Below, piece by piece: positions 23,458 to 33,551 of a stretch of 64,000 nt of DNA. Source of the DNA: Ottelia alismoides (lineage: Eukaryota; Streptophyta; Magnoliopsida; Alismatales; Hydrocharitaceae); NCBI GenBank assembly GCA_037367405.1, contig JAZKJV010000389.1:2170001-2234000 (forward strand), given 5' to 3'. The notes beneath the pieces are model-generated. The model ran no database searches and had not been told where the DNA came from. It saw nothing but the letters and a program-made list of their open reading frames with translations. Position 1 is the first letter of the stretch, and each line of letters opens with the position of its first letter. The translations under genes and the position numbers were made by a program.

Positions 23458-24494
23458 CCGACTCCTTTGGCCTAATAGCTTTGGTTCAAGTGGACACTTT
23501 GAAAAGGTTGGGAGCACTCACCAATTATTCAGCTCTTTTGTGGAAGTTTTCTTTAAAACTTTGAGCTCTTTCTTTGATTTCTATAAAGATGATGGTCTGG
23601 CTATCTCTAGTACTTTTACAAAGTTGGTGAATGATGATCCACATTTTTAAGGTTTTTAACACACATTGGCACTTGGGTAAAGTCAATATTAGTACATGTA
23701 CCTTATCCCCATACCGACTTATGTGTTGATACTAAGGTTTCATGAAGTGATCCTCAATCAAGTCCCATCCTCAAGAATCAGATCCGAACTCAAGCCTCTC
23801 ATCCTAGTTCTTCAGGAGGGACATTGACTCATCACAAAGATTATGTTATCATGCAAGTGTTGTGTTGATCATTTTCCTTTATGCTCTTGAGATTCTGTAT
23901 TAAATATAGCACATATATCTTCTAACTAGGGATGTTGAGTAATTAAGTTTTATTACCCTAAAGGACAAGAGTGATGTGACTCGGATTCAAGTGTTACTCT
24001 ATACTAAGTAGTCTGGACTACACATGTCTTGTGTGGAGTGAAGGTGTCAGGGATAAAACCATGATTTGAATTTTTTATTTTTTTATTAAGTGAAATAATG
24101 GTTGTCCTGAACTCATATGGATAGTTGCATCTACTTTCAGCCAGTATGGGTGTAAGAGTGGACCATACAACGGCTACCCGTGTCACTTTAGGACGGTGCC
24201 TTACGCGTTCTCCTTTAACCACCTAATCTATTAAGGGAGACCATAGTTCCCTCACCAAAAAAGTAGCTAGTCAATTTTAAATTCAGTATCCAAAATTAAC
24301 ACTTAGAAAAGTTTTTAATTTTTTCAAGAAGTTTATTATACCCCGTAATTTTGACCATAAATTTCAAAAACAAGTACTATATAATCAAAAATCTTGTATA
24401 GTATATATATTATACACAAAACTTAACCATACTTTGTTTTGGTTTGAAAATAGTTAAAGTACAAGCTATGGGTAAAGTATATAGAAAATACACT

Positions 24495-24566
24495 CCCCTA
24501 TACATAGCTTGTGCTATGTCCCTATGGCATAAGGTGGAATGAAGACATAGCCCATACCAAGTATAG
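24495..24566 (-). other. Element A hairpin H0
   Basis: CTATACATAGC...GCTATGTC on the left and GACATAGC...AGTATAG on the right form the same long stem as H0 in the other copies. Confidence 0.6.
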
Positions 24567-24601
24567 TTGAGTGAAAAGAATAGAAAGTTGACTCGCCCCT
24601 T

Positions 24602-24630
24602 TATACTTAGTATTTGGATGACTAAGCATA
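24602..24630 (-). other. Element A hairpin H1
   Basis: TATACTTAGT / ACTAAGCATA, 9 of 10 pairs around a 9-nt loop; the core AGT/ACT is another paired variant. Confidence 0.6.
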
Positions 24631-24710
24631 TCAAGAGAGCAAGAAATGATGCGGTTGAGGGTGAGAAGAAAGAATGGAAGTGAGATATACAAAGCGATAT
24701 CACCGCCCCT

Positions 24711-24738
24711 ATACTTAGGCTCAGGTTAGCCTAAGTAT
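24711..24738 (-). other. Element A hairpin H2
   Basis: ATACTTAGGCT / AGCCTAAGTAT, 11 perfect pairs around a 6-nt loop; core GGCT/AGCC differs from all other copies but is fully paired. Confidence 0.8.
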
Positions 24739-24773
24739 GGAAAAGTACTCACAGGTGGGGGACCAAATATATC

Positions 24774-25485
24774 CTAGATGGATATACAAGGAGTAAAGGA
24801 GGTTTTCAACAAACCTTCTTGCGAGAGTGTGGTGGGAGAGCATGTAGATGAAGAATGGTGTAAAGAAGAAGATGAAAAATCCCAACCATCGTCAGAGTCA
24901 TCCTCAGAAGAATAATAATCACAAGCATATGATTTCCAACTATTATTGGCTAAAGGTAAATATCCTTTGATAACGGCTGTACTGATCGCGCTTACTTGAA
25001 TTACCACCTCATATTCAAATGAGGAACTTGACTAGGAATCTTTGGAAGTCACCTGGTTCCTAAGATTGAAGGCGACTTTCTTAGTTTGTTTGTCTCTACG
25101 AAGTAACAGGAGTGGGAAGGTCAGAGTTCTTCCGCTTACCAATAGTAACCAGTCTAGAAAATGTGAAGTTTATGGGATCCTGATCAGATGAATCAGGTTG
25201 TTCATTGACACACTCATGTAGGGGAATGACATGTCTTGGGGGAGTTTTTCAGTTTGATTGGGCATTCTGAGCTCATTCCTGGTGGCAGTGTGAGTGATGG
25301 ATGGGGAAGATGGTGTCACCTTTTGATGTTCTTATGTTCTGGTGACATAAGAGATTTCTAGAATGGGATAAGGATAATTTATTTTTATAATCATGTATAC
25401 CTCTAGTGGTTTTGAATCTTTTTGATGATGCCATAATTTGTCAGCTCGACAATCGTCTCATTAGGTGTCTCTCCTAGGGTTTACA
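24774..25485 (-). pseudogene. Element A acidic ORF remnant downstream of protease
   Basis: The open stretch 24774-25007 (77 aa) is Ser/Asp/Glu-rich (YYSSEDDSDDGWDFSSSS) and lies directly upstream of the hairpins in sense order, like the acidic ORF regions of E2, E3 and E4. The rest to 25485 is in broken frames. No RT, RNase H or IN motif exists between this and the protease, so A lacks most of pol. Confidence 0.45.
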
Positions 25486-25940
25486 TCAGTGTTTTATGAA
25501 GAGAGGTTTGATCATGTAAAGTGTTTGACTTAATGGTCTCCGCTCTGACACGGCTATCATTGGTTGTGTTGTCTTAAGGCAGGGTCTGTCATCGAGGTTT
25601 TGTTCATTGTGATATGAGTTCGAGAATATTATGTCTTGAGTCTCACAATCGATAATTGCTTTAGAAGAGGCTAAGAACGTCATTCCTAGAATGATAGGAG
25701 ACTTAGACAACACTCCTTGTTGTTCATTGTCAAGGACAATAAAGTCCACTCTATGTTTACCACATCAGAAGTTTACAATGACAGAAACAATTCCTTTTGG
25801 TCTTTTGGTGGAGCGGTCGGGGAGTTGAATGATCACCATCATTTTTTTAGGTATCCAAGTTTGAGTTGGTCAAGCACAAACTTTGAGAGGGTATTAAATG
25901 TGGAATCACCATCTAATAGAACATGAGTAAATGTGGTATA
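25486..25940 (-). pseudogene. Element A protease remnant
   Basis: Retropepsin-like domain. C-terminal half is open (25486-25749) with VLSKSPIILGMTFLASSKAI, matching the usual ILGRPFLAT block; upstream, in broken frames, are LLDGDST (expected Leu-Leu-Asp-Ser-Gly) and IQLPDRSTKRPKG. The active-site region is altered (Asp-Gly-Asp) and a stop separates the halves. Confidence 0.7.
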
Positions 25941-26156
25941 TTTAATTTCACAAGTGACCCAAGTCAACTGCTTGACTTTGCATTTTTTTGGTGTCCTAGT
26001 TCATCACCATTGAATTGGCTATACAGATTACATGGAATTCAGTTCTTGATCGTTTCTTTCCTATCTTTTTAGGAGTCAATTGACACTTCACAAATCTCTT
26101 AAGATCGAGCACATACTCTATGGCCTTGATTAATGGAAGCTCTAAGATCATATTCT

Positions 26157-26710
26157 TTAAAAATTCTTCCATTTCAAAATTGTATTTTTTTTGAATTTTT
26201 TGGTTCTTTTTTTGGTAGTTTGTGTGTAATGGTCAGTAGGTTGGTCAGAGGTCAGCGGTGGTTTATATGAGTGTGTGACACTTGATGGATCCCAGGTTTT
26301 ACTTGGTGGTGTCCTCACTTCTTCTTGACTATTTATTATTTGGATGATGTTATATATTCGTTTAGTCAAATCCTCTGCTCTACGATGGATCCAAGCAATG
26401 TTATCCGCAAAAGTCTCATGACTTGGGAATGAATAATCATACTCCACATGCTGTGACTCTAGTATGTAATCCTGAGTGGTGTATTAAATATTCCCTGTAG
26501 TTGTGATTTATTCATGAGTCATGTTTCCTTGACTCTAGATCTCACTCGAATGGTCAAAAGAAAATCGATCATACTCGGGAAGAGAGTCAACCTGAGTAGG
26601 AGATGGTTTAGACATTGATTGTCCATTGTAACCGGGAATCATTGTTTCTCAATCAAAACCAGTTATTTGTTATTCCATCCTCATATCTGCTTGCTCTATT
26701 ATGTCCATGT
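26157..26710 (-). pseudogene. Element A gag C-terminal remnant
   Basis: Open stretch 26157-26447 (96 aa) with a helical segment (AEDLTKRIYNIIQIINSQEE) and a Lys-rich tail, in the place occupied by the Gag C-terminus in E1. Sequence toward 26710 is in broken frames. The gag core itself is not recognisable, so A appears to have lost it. Weak assignment, mainly from position. Confidence 0.4.
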
Positions 26711-27157
26711 AATATTTAAAATTTATGAGCGGTCTAGTCCAAGAAGAGGTGTGGGCATATGATGGAATGTACGCAGTGGAGGGAAATGATAGTTGGGGGG
26801 AAACCATCTCGAAGAGAGGCTTCCACTAGAATGATAGAGAAGAAGATCAAGACATGGACATGCAAGCGGGACCCACAGAGTCCGGGTAAGAATACCAATG
26901 TGCCGACATCTTCTAAGAGAAAGGCGGAGAATGATTTGCGATCACTAATTAGTTGTTTGCAATATAAAGACTTTGACACACACAATACAAACACAAGTCA
27001 AAATCGTTGTTTCACCAACTCAACAGAGGGGAGGCTGCAAGAGTTTGACTGATTATCTTTTCAATTTTCAATGAGTGCTAAAACAATCTTTAAAAGTATG
27101 CAGAGAATAGGTTTTGGGCTCTACCCTACACGTAGGATTCTCTCCTAAAGGCAATGA

Positions 27158-27173
27158 GTGGGTTGCTTTCCAC
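27158..27173 (-). other. Element A leader stem-loop L2
   Basis: GTGG / CCAC around an 8-nt loop in the context AATGA...AA shared with E1; a compensated G-C to T-A change relative to E1 and E2. Confidence 0.5.
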
Positions 27174-27636
27174 AAGGTTAATTTTATTCATATTTATTTA
27201 TAGTATCCTCGATTAGCAGTCTCGACTTTAATTAAAGGTTACCACTTTTGCCTTATGTGAGGAAAAAATATCCCTAACGAGCAATCCCAATTCCTTTATT
27301 CTTAAGTTGTAAAAAATAAGGAGGATAGGATCAAAAAAGCCGATGCAAGTGTGAAATCAATGGTGCATGCTAAGAAAAAGGCTTACAATGATTCCTCGTG
27401 TTCTTTATGCAGGATATAATACAAGTAATTTAAAATTTAAACTAAATTTCATGCATAGAGAAAAATATCATAAGCATCGTTCTATTAGCGGGAAGAAATT
27501 AAGTCTAATTTGGCTAAGTCTGAATGATCTACTAGTGTGTCTTAGTCAGTAAAAATGTGTAGCTAAGAAATTATAATCACATTAAAAAATAAATATCTAA
27601 GGTAGCACATGTGCACCTAATATCTATACCACTCAA

Positions 27637-27679
27637 GTAAGGCCTCAACCACAGAAAAAGGGGTTGAAACATGCCTTAC
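27637..27679 (-). other. Element A leader stem-loop
   Basis: GTAAGGC pairs with GCCTTAC and TCAACC with GGTTGA, with an asymmetric internal loop and an 11-nt apical loop. Lies about 320-360 bp from the LTR, comparable with L1 in E1 and E2, but not alignable to it. Confidence 0.6.
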
Positions 27680-27982
27680 ACACCATAGAATGTTTAGTCC
27701 TATTTATCACAATTAATAGGTTTCAAAGAGACCCTTGAAAAAATACAAAAAATTTAGCCTAACTCTCTCTCACAAAATAAATATCTCCTATGTGGCTCCT
27801 TAGATTTTTCATTAAAATACCCTGAGCTGGATCTGTAAAGAGAGAAAATATGGTTAGTATTTGTAGTGAATAAACGAGAATCTAATGCAAAATACAAGAA
27901 AAAATGTTAGAAAAGTGACACGTGAATCAATATCACAAAAATTAATTACACAAATTAATTTAAAACCCTAAAATACATCATT

Positions 27983-27999
27983 CCACAGCAACGACAACA
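27983..27999 (-). other. Element A primer binding site (degraded tRNA-Asp type)
   Basis: Minus strand TGTTGTCGTTGCTGTGG, 12 of 17 positions matching the tRNA-Asp complement, 2 nt from the LTR. Fixes the boundary of the right LTR. Confidence 0.6.
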
Positions 28000-28001
28000 G
28001 T

Positions 28002-31000
28002 TGATGATATGTATTTCCACCTCTTTAATAATAGAGAATTATCATTGTAGTATAGGAGGTGGAAATCATATCAAAAAAATCACAATTTCGAATATGTGGA
28101 GTATTTTATTTGGTAAGTGTGCCAAGGTAAACTCATGGAACAATGTTCTTTTGTGGAGTGGTTTTAAAAATAATCTAAGTAATAATTATTTGCAACATTA
28201 ATTTCATGTAAGAAAATAATGAATGAAGAAAGAGCTACAAAGAAGATAAAATAAAATAATGAAAGATAGAGAAAAGGAGGAGATGTATCTATGATTGTGC
28301 AGTTTAATCTTCAAATGACATGATCAATAAAATCCTCAAATTAATCACATATCTTGAATAAGTAGATTCACTTAGAATTTTCAATCAAACTCCAAACTGC
28401 ATATTAATAGATTCAATCTCACACAAAATAATAAATATTATTCAATCTCACGCAAAATAATTAATAATTACTTCAATCGCACACAAAAATAATCAATATT
28501 TCATCTGAATAGTTCCCATGCTCCCTACGATATTTGACTCCTCAAATAATTATATTAATCACTAAACATCAGGGAAATCAATTAATTGATCCTCCTCTAT
28601 TGAGTTCCTACAAACAGATCAAATCCCTCTCAACAATGTCCTTACAACAAGATTAAGTTTCTCAAAAATTAGTTACAAAATTATGTTTATTTAAACCTGC
28701 ACAGATCAATATGCTCTTCAAATAATCGGTGGCATTTAAGTACATCTGATCCATTCACAATTGATATAAAATGAAATATAATAGAGAAATATTTAAAACG
28801 ACATAAAATATGAAAAAAATGGATAGAAGGTGAGAAATATATTAAAGTTTGATGTTTTTGTGAATAAAATAAAAATCAAGTAAACTTCCCATCTCAAAAT
28901 AGCCCTTGGAGGGACTTATTTACAATAACGTAAACTCAGAGAGGCCCTTATTTTAATTTTCCCCAGGTGGGGATATTATAAAAATCCATTGGGGATTCTC
29001 TATAATTGACCCAGGAGGGACTAATAAGAAATAAGAGACGTGGTGGCAATTTCCCTTGCAAATCTCCAGGTCACTCATAAGAAACACGTGACCCTGGAGG
29101 CTCAGACCAAGATTGCGATCGGGGCTGAGGTAGTGCCTCCATGTTAGCTCGGACCCACCCATGGCTGGGAGGCTCAAGTGGTTACCAGTTAGATGGTGAG
29201 GGGCACTCTGATTCCTTGGTTTGATGGACGAGGATGCTTCTATTAGAGCTATTGGATTAGTAAGATCCGACGACTACTATGCTTGTTCTTCCCCCTCTGT
29301 TTGATCGAGCTACTGGTGAAAAATGACAGAATAATGATAAGATTTGACCTATTCTTCAGGTGGTTGATAGCCGCGTGATGTAGCGTGAGTGTATGGCTTA
29401 GAGAAGGGTCGTGTACTCTCTGCTCCACCCTGATTAGGTGGTATGGATGTGGTGCAAGGAGGAAGACCCCCTAATCAATTCGTACGTATATGAATCGAGA
29501 AGGAGGAGATCTCAACGCTTTTGTTTGCATTTGAGTACATGGAGTCCATTCCTATGAGCTCCGATGAGATTTTACCTGCAAGGTTAGCAAACCAAAGACA
29601 AAATAAACAAAAAAGTAAGAGGGGAGTGAAGCTCCTGCAAAGATGGTAGATTACTTGAGCTCTAACTTGAGCGTGACTGGAGGTGATAGACATGAGAGAT
29701 AAAAAGTGAAGGGAAGAGAGAAGTAGATGGAGACAGTTAATCAGAGTGAGTTGGGTTTGCACAGGTGATGGTTGATTAGGTGTGTAACAAGGAAATCAAA
29801 ACAAAAGAAGTATCGATGATAAGATGGGGGTATCTTGAGAGGGTTTGGTCAATGTACGGGTTGTTGGATGGGGCTGGTCTCACTCCAGGTCATAGCCTCA
29901 AAGGTTTGACGAGATGAGCCTCGAAGCTCGGCCACTCATAGGGAAACTAAGTAGGAAAAAAGCATATGGACCCTCTGGATTGTACCTGAATAAGTCATTG
30001 CCTGAGGAACCTTGTCTACTATCACCAGCCAGAGGTCAAGCTCCTCTCTCTTGGCTCGATTTATTCGAAGAAAGCTGGATTGGTCTCAGGTGGAGGATTC
30101 CCGGAGGTTCTATATGAGGAAGAGATAAAAGTAAGAAGGCGATATTGATGGGGCAACGTGAAGGGTCTTGAAGGAGGTGTGAGGCGTTACATGCCTGTAT
30201 TGGTTGACAAGGGAGGAAATGGGTAACGACTGAGGAAGGTCGATCGTTGACAAGAGTGGGTTTAATGTTTCGGTTAGGTTTAGGTGAATCGACAACTTAG
30301 TGGAGGAAAATGTCAGGAATCAATCAGAGAGGCGAGGTTCGGAGGAGGCGGAGAGTTGCGGGTTCTATGGAAGCTAGAGGTCGGAGATGGCGTATAGGTG
30401 CCATTGAATGGGCTGAGATCCAATGGCTGAGGGTGGTGGAGATGGAGAACATGCCTTGTACGAGATGATCACATGTGAGGCACACGTAAAGAGGAGGGCG
30501 AGGGGGGATGGTTGTGGCCCGTTGGATTTGATATGATCCAACGACCAAAAATGGGTGTACTAGAAGATAGAGAGGGAAGACCGAGTCAACTTTTGAGGAG
30601 TGACTGACGTTGAGGTGGGTGAGTAGTTGGGAGCCATGCAACATAGACTATTAACCAATTGGTTGACCAAGGAAGGAAAATAAAAGAAAATGGGAAATAA
30701 AATAGAAGGAAATTCCAAATAAAAAAGTTGTCAATAAAGTTGTTGGTCTCAATGAGATCTACAACTTTCATAAAGGACCAAAAAATCAAAATAAGTCTTC
30801 TATACAAGCTATTATTTTTGTAAAGGTTTTAGTTGCCAATTAACCCCTATAATTTTATGTTTGTAGATTTTTTGTATTTTTATTTATATTCAAATCAATG
30901 GATTAATTTATATACAATATATACATGATTAGTCTAATTTTTATAGATTTTTAATTGATTAGACAACTTTGAAACAAAGACAAACCAGTTACTTTATGTA

Positions 31001-31312
31001 CAACATATACAAGTTCAAATATTTTCATTTCCTTTTTGTTTTAAGATTTTTTGTGTTTTGTTTCTTAATTCCATGTTAATTAAAGACTTAAAGAAAGTAA
31101 CAGAAGAAAAATTAAGATAAAAGATGATATTTTAGACATAAAATGATAAGCTCAAGTTAGGCAAAAATCAAGGTTATTTATTTATAGAATTTAACCCAAA
31201 TTTCGTGCACTGTTAATGAAGTTAATTAATCTTTTTTAGACGATTTTATTAGTGAATTAACATGGAAATTTTTTTAAGATATTCATATAGAGTAGATGAA
31301 TCATGGATTCAG
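28002..31312 (-). repeat. Element A 5' LTR (right)
   Basis: About 3.3 kb, starting TGATGATATG. The half from 29618 on matches 1-1698. It contains a terminal inverted-repeat hairpin (28006-28072), a GC-richer region (28950-30640), a TATA-like block near 30908-30926 and ends GATTCA at 31309, where the expected TCA reads GTA. Short ORFs across it are not conserved with the left LTR and are not called. Confidence 0.75.
28006..28072 (-). other. Inverted repeat at LTR edge of element A
   Basis: Arms 28006-28023 and 28056-28072 are complementary over 17 bp with one bulged T, around a 32-nt loop. Lies a few bases from the LTR terminus and PBS. Confidence 0.8.
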
Positions 31313-31573
31313 TAATGGATTCACGGGAACAACCTCAAGTTTATCGGCGGGCGGGGCACACTTATTTTGATAACTACGTCAAGTCTACGACTGATAGTAC
31401 CATGGATAACGATATTGGTATTGCTGAGGAGGAGGGTATTGTTGATATGAGTTAGTAGCTGGGCGTTGATGATAGGTCTGATGGCAATATACTACCTGCT
31501 TGTAACTATTTTGTCTCTAGTTTTATGCGTGATGTAGAGATTGGTTCTGTTGAGAGGGAAGGTGGTGGGTAGG
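31313..31573 (+). other. Unassigned spacer with a decayed reading frame
   Basis: About 260 bp of GC-richer DNA between the A and E4 LTRs. One plus-strand frame reads on from ATGGATTCACGGG for about 50 codons, meets two consecutive stops, then continues about 40 codons with acidic residues. Not recognised. It may be original flanking DNA or a fragment of another element. Confidence 0.3.
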
Positions 31574-31683
31574 TGTTAAAGCTAGAATTTTTGATGGGTT
31601 GTAGAAAAATTATTTGTGAAGTGAAAAAAAATTCAAACAAAAAGTATTTTTATTCTAATGAAAGAATGCGATGCTATTTATTT

Positions 31684-31718
31684 GTTTAGTATAGCTTCCG
31701 GGATCGAACTAAAGGAGA
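31684..31718 (-). promoter_or_regulatory. Conserved U5-side LTR motif (E4 copy)
   Basis: TTTAGTATAGC...GGGATCGAACTAAAGGAG on the plus strand, aligned with the motif in E1, E2 and E3 LTRs; the stem is not preserved here. Confidence 0.45.
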
Positions 31719-31871
31719 CTATAAATAAATGCGGGGATTAATAATTTCTAATTAATGAAGATTTTTATTTTATTTTCTTTCTCTTTGTTAAGTTTTTAAT
31801 GATTTTATATCTTTATGGATTTTTAAAATGTTATATATATATTATATTTTTTTGATTTTTAATGTTTTTGC

Positions 31872-33551
31872 ATTAGCGTCTCGGTACCCTATCCGCTTTC
31901 CGAAAGCATACATAGAGAAGTTGTGGGAATTGAAGTCCAGCTTGCTTGGGAAAGGTCCAACTCTCTCCCTTGTTGATTCACCTTCTTCAATAAGCAGACC
32001 TCTTCTCTCAGTAATGGACTGAGAGCGGGAAGCCTTTGAATCGAGCAGGATCTGATAATCATGATCAAAGGAGCGTGGGAAATGGGGTACTTTACGAGTT
32101 AGTAGTCTATTCTGGAGAAAAGAAAAATACATCTTCCATGATTCGGCTCCCTGGGAGCCTCAACAATGATGCTAGAAGCTTGTGATGGGTTGGAATTTGG
32201 GATTTTGTCGAACTCATTCCTTTCGAGATGAGATCATCGGTCATCTACCGCTTCTTCTCTTTCCCTTTCCTCCATCCTCATTATAGAGCCTATCCGGTCT
32301 CACTTACATTCACACATACTAGCACCCTATAGGCCTTTTTTCATGTTCTTCCTCAACAACAAAAATTGGATATCAAATCAAAGCCTATTATACCTATTCT
32401 TTCATATTACTCTTGTATACCCGCTACTATTGAAAGCATAAGCATATTCCAAATCTGTATACTGTTTCCCTGCTAGTGCGCTCCCGGGTGGGCTAGCGTC
32501 TATGAACCATAGAGGGAAAGAGATGAGGGGGGAAGGACTCACTCACGTGGAGGAGTATGGCTTTTTGTTCGAGTTAGCACAGTAGACTGTATACTTTGAC
32601 TTTGTGTGGGTATCAATATCGGTTCTAATGGTAGCTGATCTTGTTCTGGGCATGTGATATATAATAGCGGTAGTTCATAGAAGTAGTGCTTTCATAGGTT
32701 CAGTTGTGCGATAAAGTAGTAGAGTAGACTAGAGAAATTAGGCGAGCCTTAGTGGATATTGGATTGACCTTCTGAGTACTCTATCTTTCCCTCATTCTCT
32801 GATGTCACATATTTCTTTTTCAGAGTTTATACGATTTTTCGAGAACATTGTTAGGGAGTTTCTATCATTATGGAAGATAGAGACGATAGAACTCCTTTTA
32901 AAATGGCTTATAGACTCCTCGCCCTCGTCATTATAAGGCCTAGCCTATTTATTTCATTCTGTGAGAGGGGAGACAAGATCAAAAAAGTAGTTACAGATAG
33001 CAAGAAAAATATAGGAACTCGAACACATACCTACTATATAGATTGATCTTCAAGAAACTTGACATGGATAACGTGAAGCATTGCATAGAGGTCATGGCTG
33101 AGCAGATCCGAGAACTCCAGCGCCTGACCCCCACTGCCACTCCCCCTTGTTCCCCTCTTTCTCTGATACATGTTGTATATTCCCATTTCTTAGACTTGCG
33201 ACTTCTCGGACCTTTCAATTACATGCCCCGCTCTTTAAGTAGTTTGAGAGGTGCCTATGAAATGTGTCTATGTCCTCTTCCCTTCCTCACTCTTAGTCTT
33301 TCTCTTGATCTTAGTTATGATATCTTACTGATCTTCTTTCTTCTTCCTAATTAGGACTAGGCTTCTGGCCGAGCATAACCATGGATTGAAGCGAATTATC
33401 AGTTACAGCTTCAGTGATTGAGTCCCTGACATCCTTCTTCTTATTAGTATAGACCCGAATCGAAGACTTCATCTTGTTATTTGAGCTTTACGTGAATCCG
33501 AATTTCTTAGACATTTCCTTAGATTTCTTAGCCTTTGATATAGAAAGAATA
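31872..33551. other. Foreign insert in E4 LTR, possibly organellar DNA
   Basis: A 1.7-kb block of balanced composition (visibly richer in GC than the AT-rich DNA on each side) with sharp edges; the LTR alignment resumes at AAACTC near 33551. The texture (short mixed ORFs, CTTTCC/GAAAG patches, no repeats) resembles plant mitochondrial intergenic DNA, but no known gene was recognised. ORFs at 31842-32132 (minus, 96 aa) and 33043-33354 (plus, 103 aa) are unassigned. It could instead be captured host DNA. Confidence 0.4.

Larger units (their letters stand above)
23458..24773 (-). other. Element A internal region: 3' UTR
   Basis: Non-coding continuation of A after the solo LTR. No supported ORF. 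The three hairpins at 24495-24738 correspond in position and sequence to the series in E1, E2 and E3. Confidence 0.6.
26711..27982 (-). other. Element A 5' leader
   Basis: Resembles the E1 and E2 leaders: the TTCACCAACTCAA block at 27010, TGATTATCTTTTCAATTTT at 27050, the L2 stem-loop at 27158-27173 and an AATCAATGGTGCATGC block at 27355. Carries a separate long stem at 27637-27679. No supported gene. Confidence 0.55.

Noticed and set aside
22133..27982. Interpretation that LTR S is the 3' LTR of the internal DNA at 23458-27982
   Set aside because: Possible, but S is less like the 28002-31312 LTR than the 1-1704 LTR is, no good PPT abuts S, and target duplications fit a solo LTR.
31842..32132. 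Minus-strand 96-aa ORF in the foreign insert as a mitochondrial gene
   Set aside because: No recognised mitochondrial protein motif; retained only as part of the unassigned insert.
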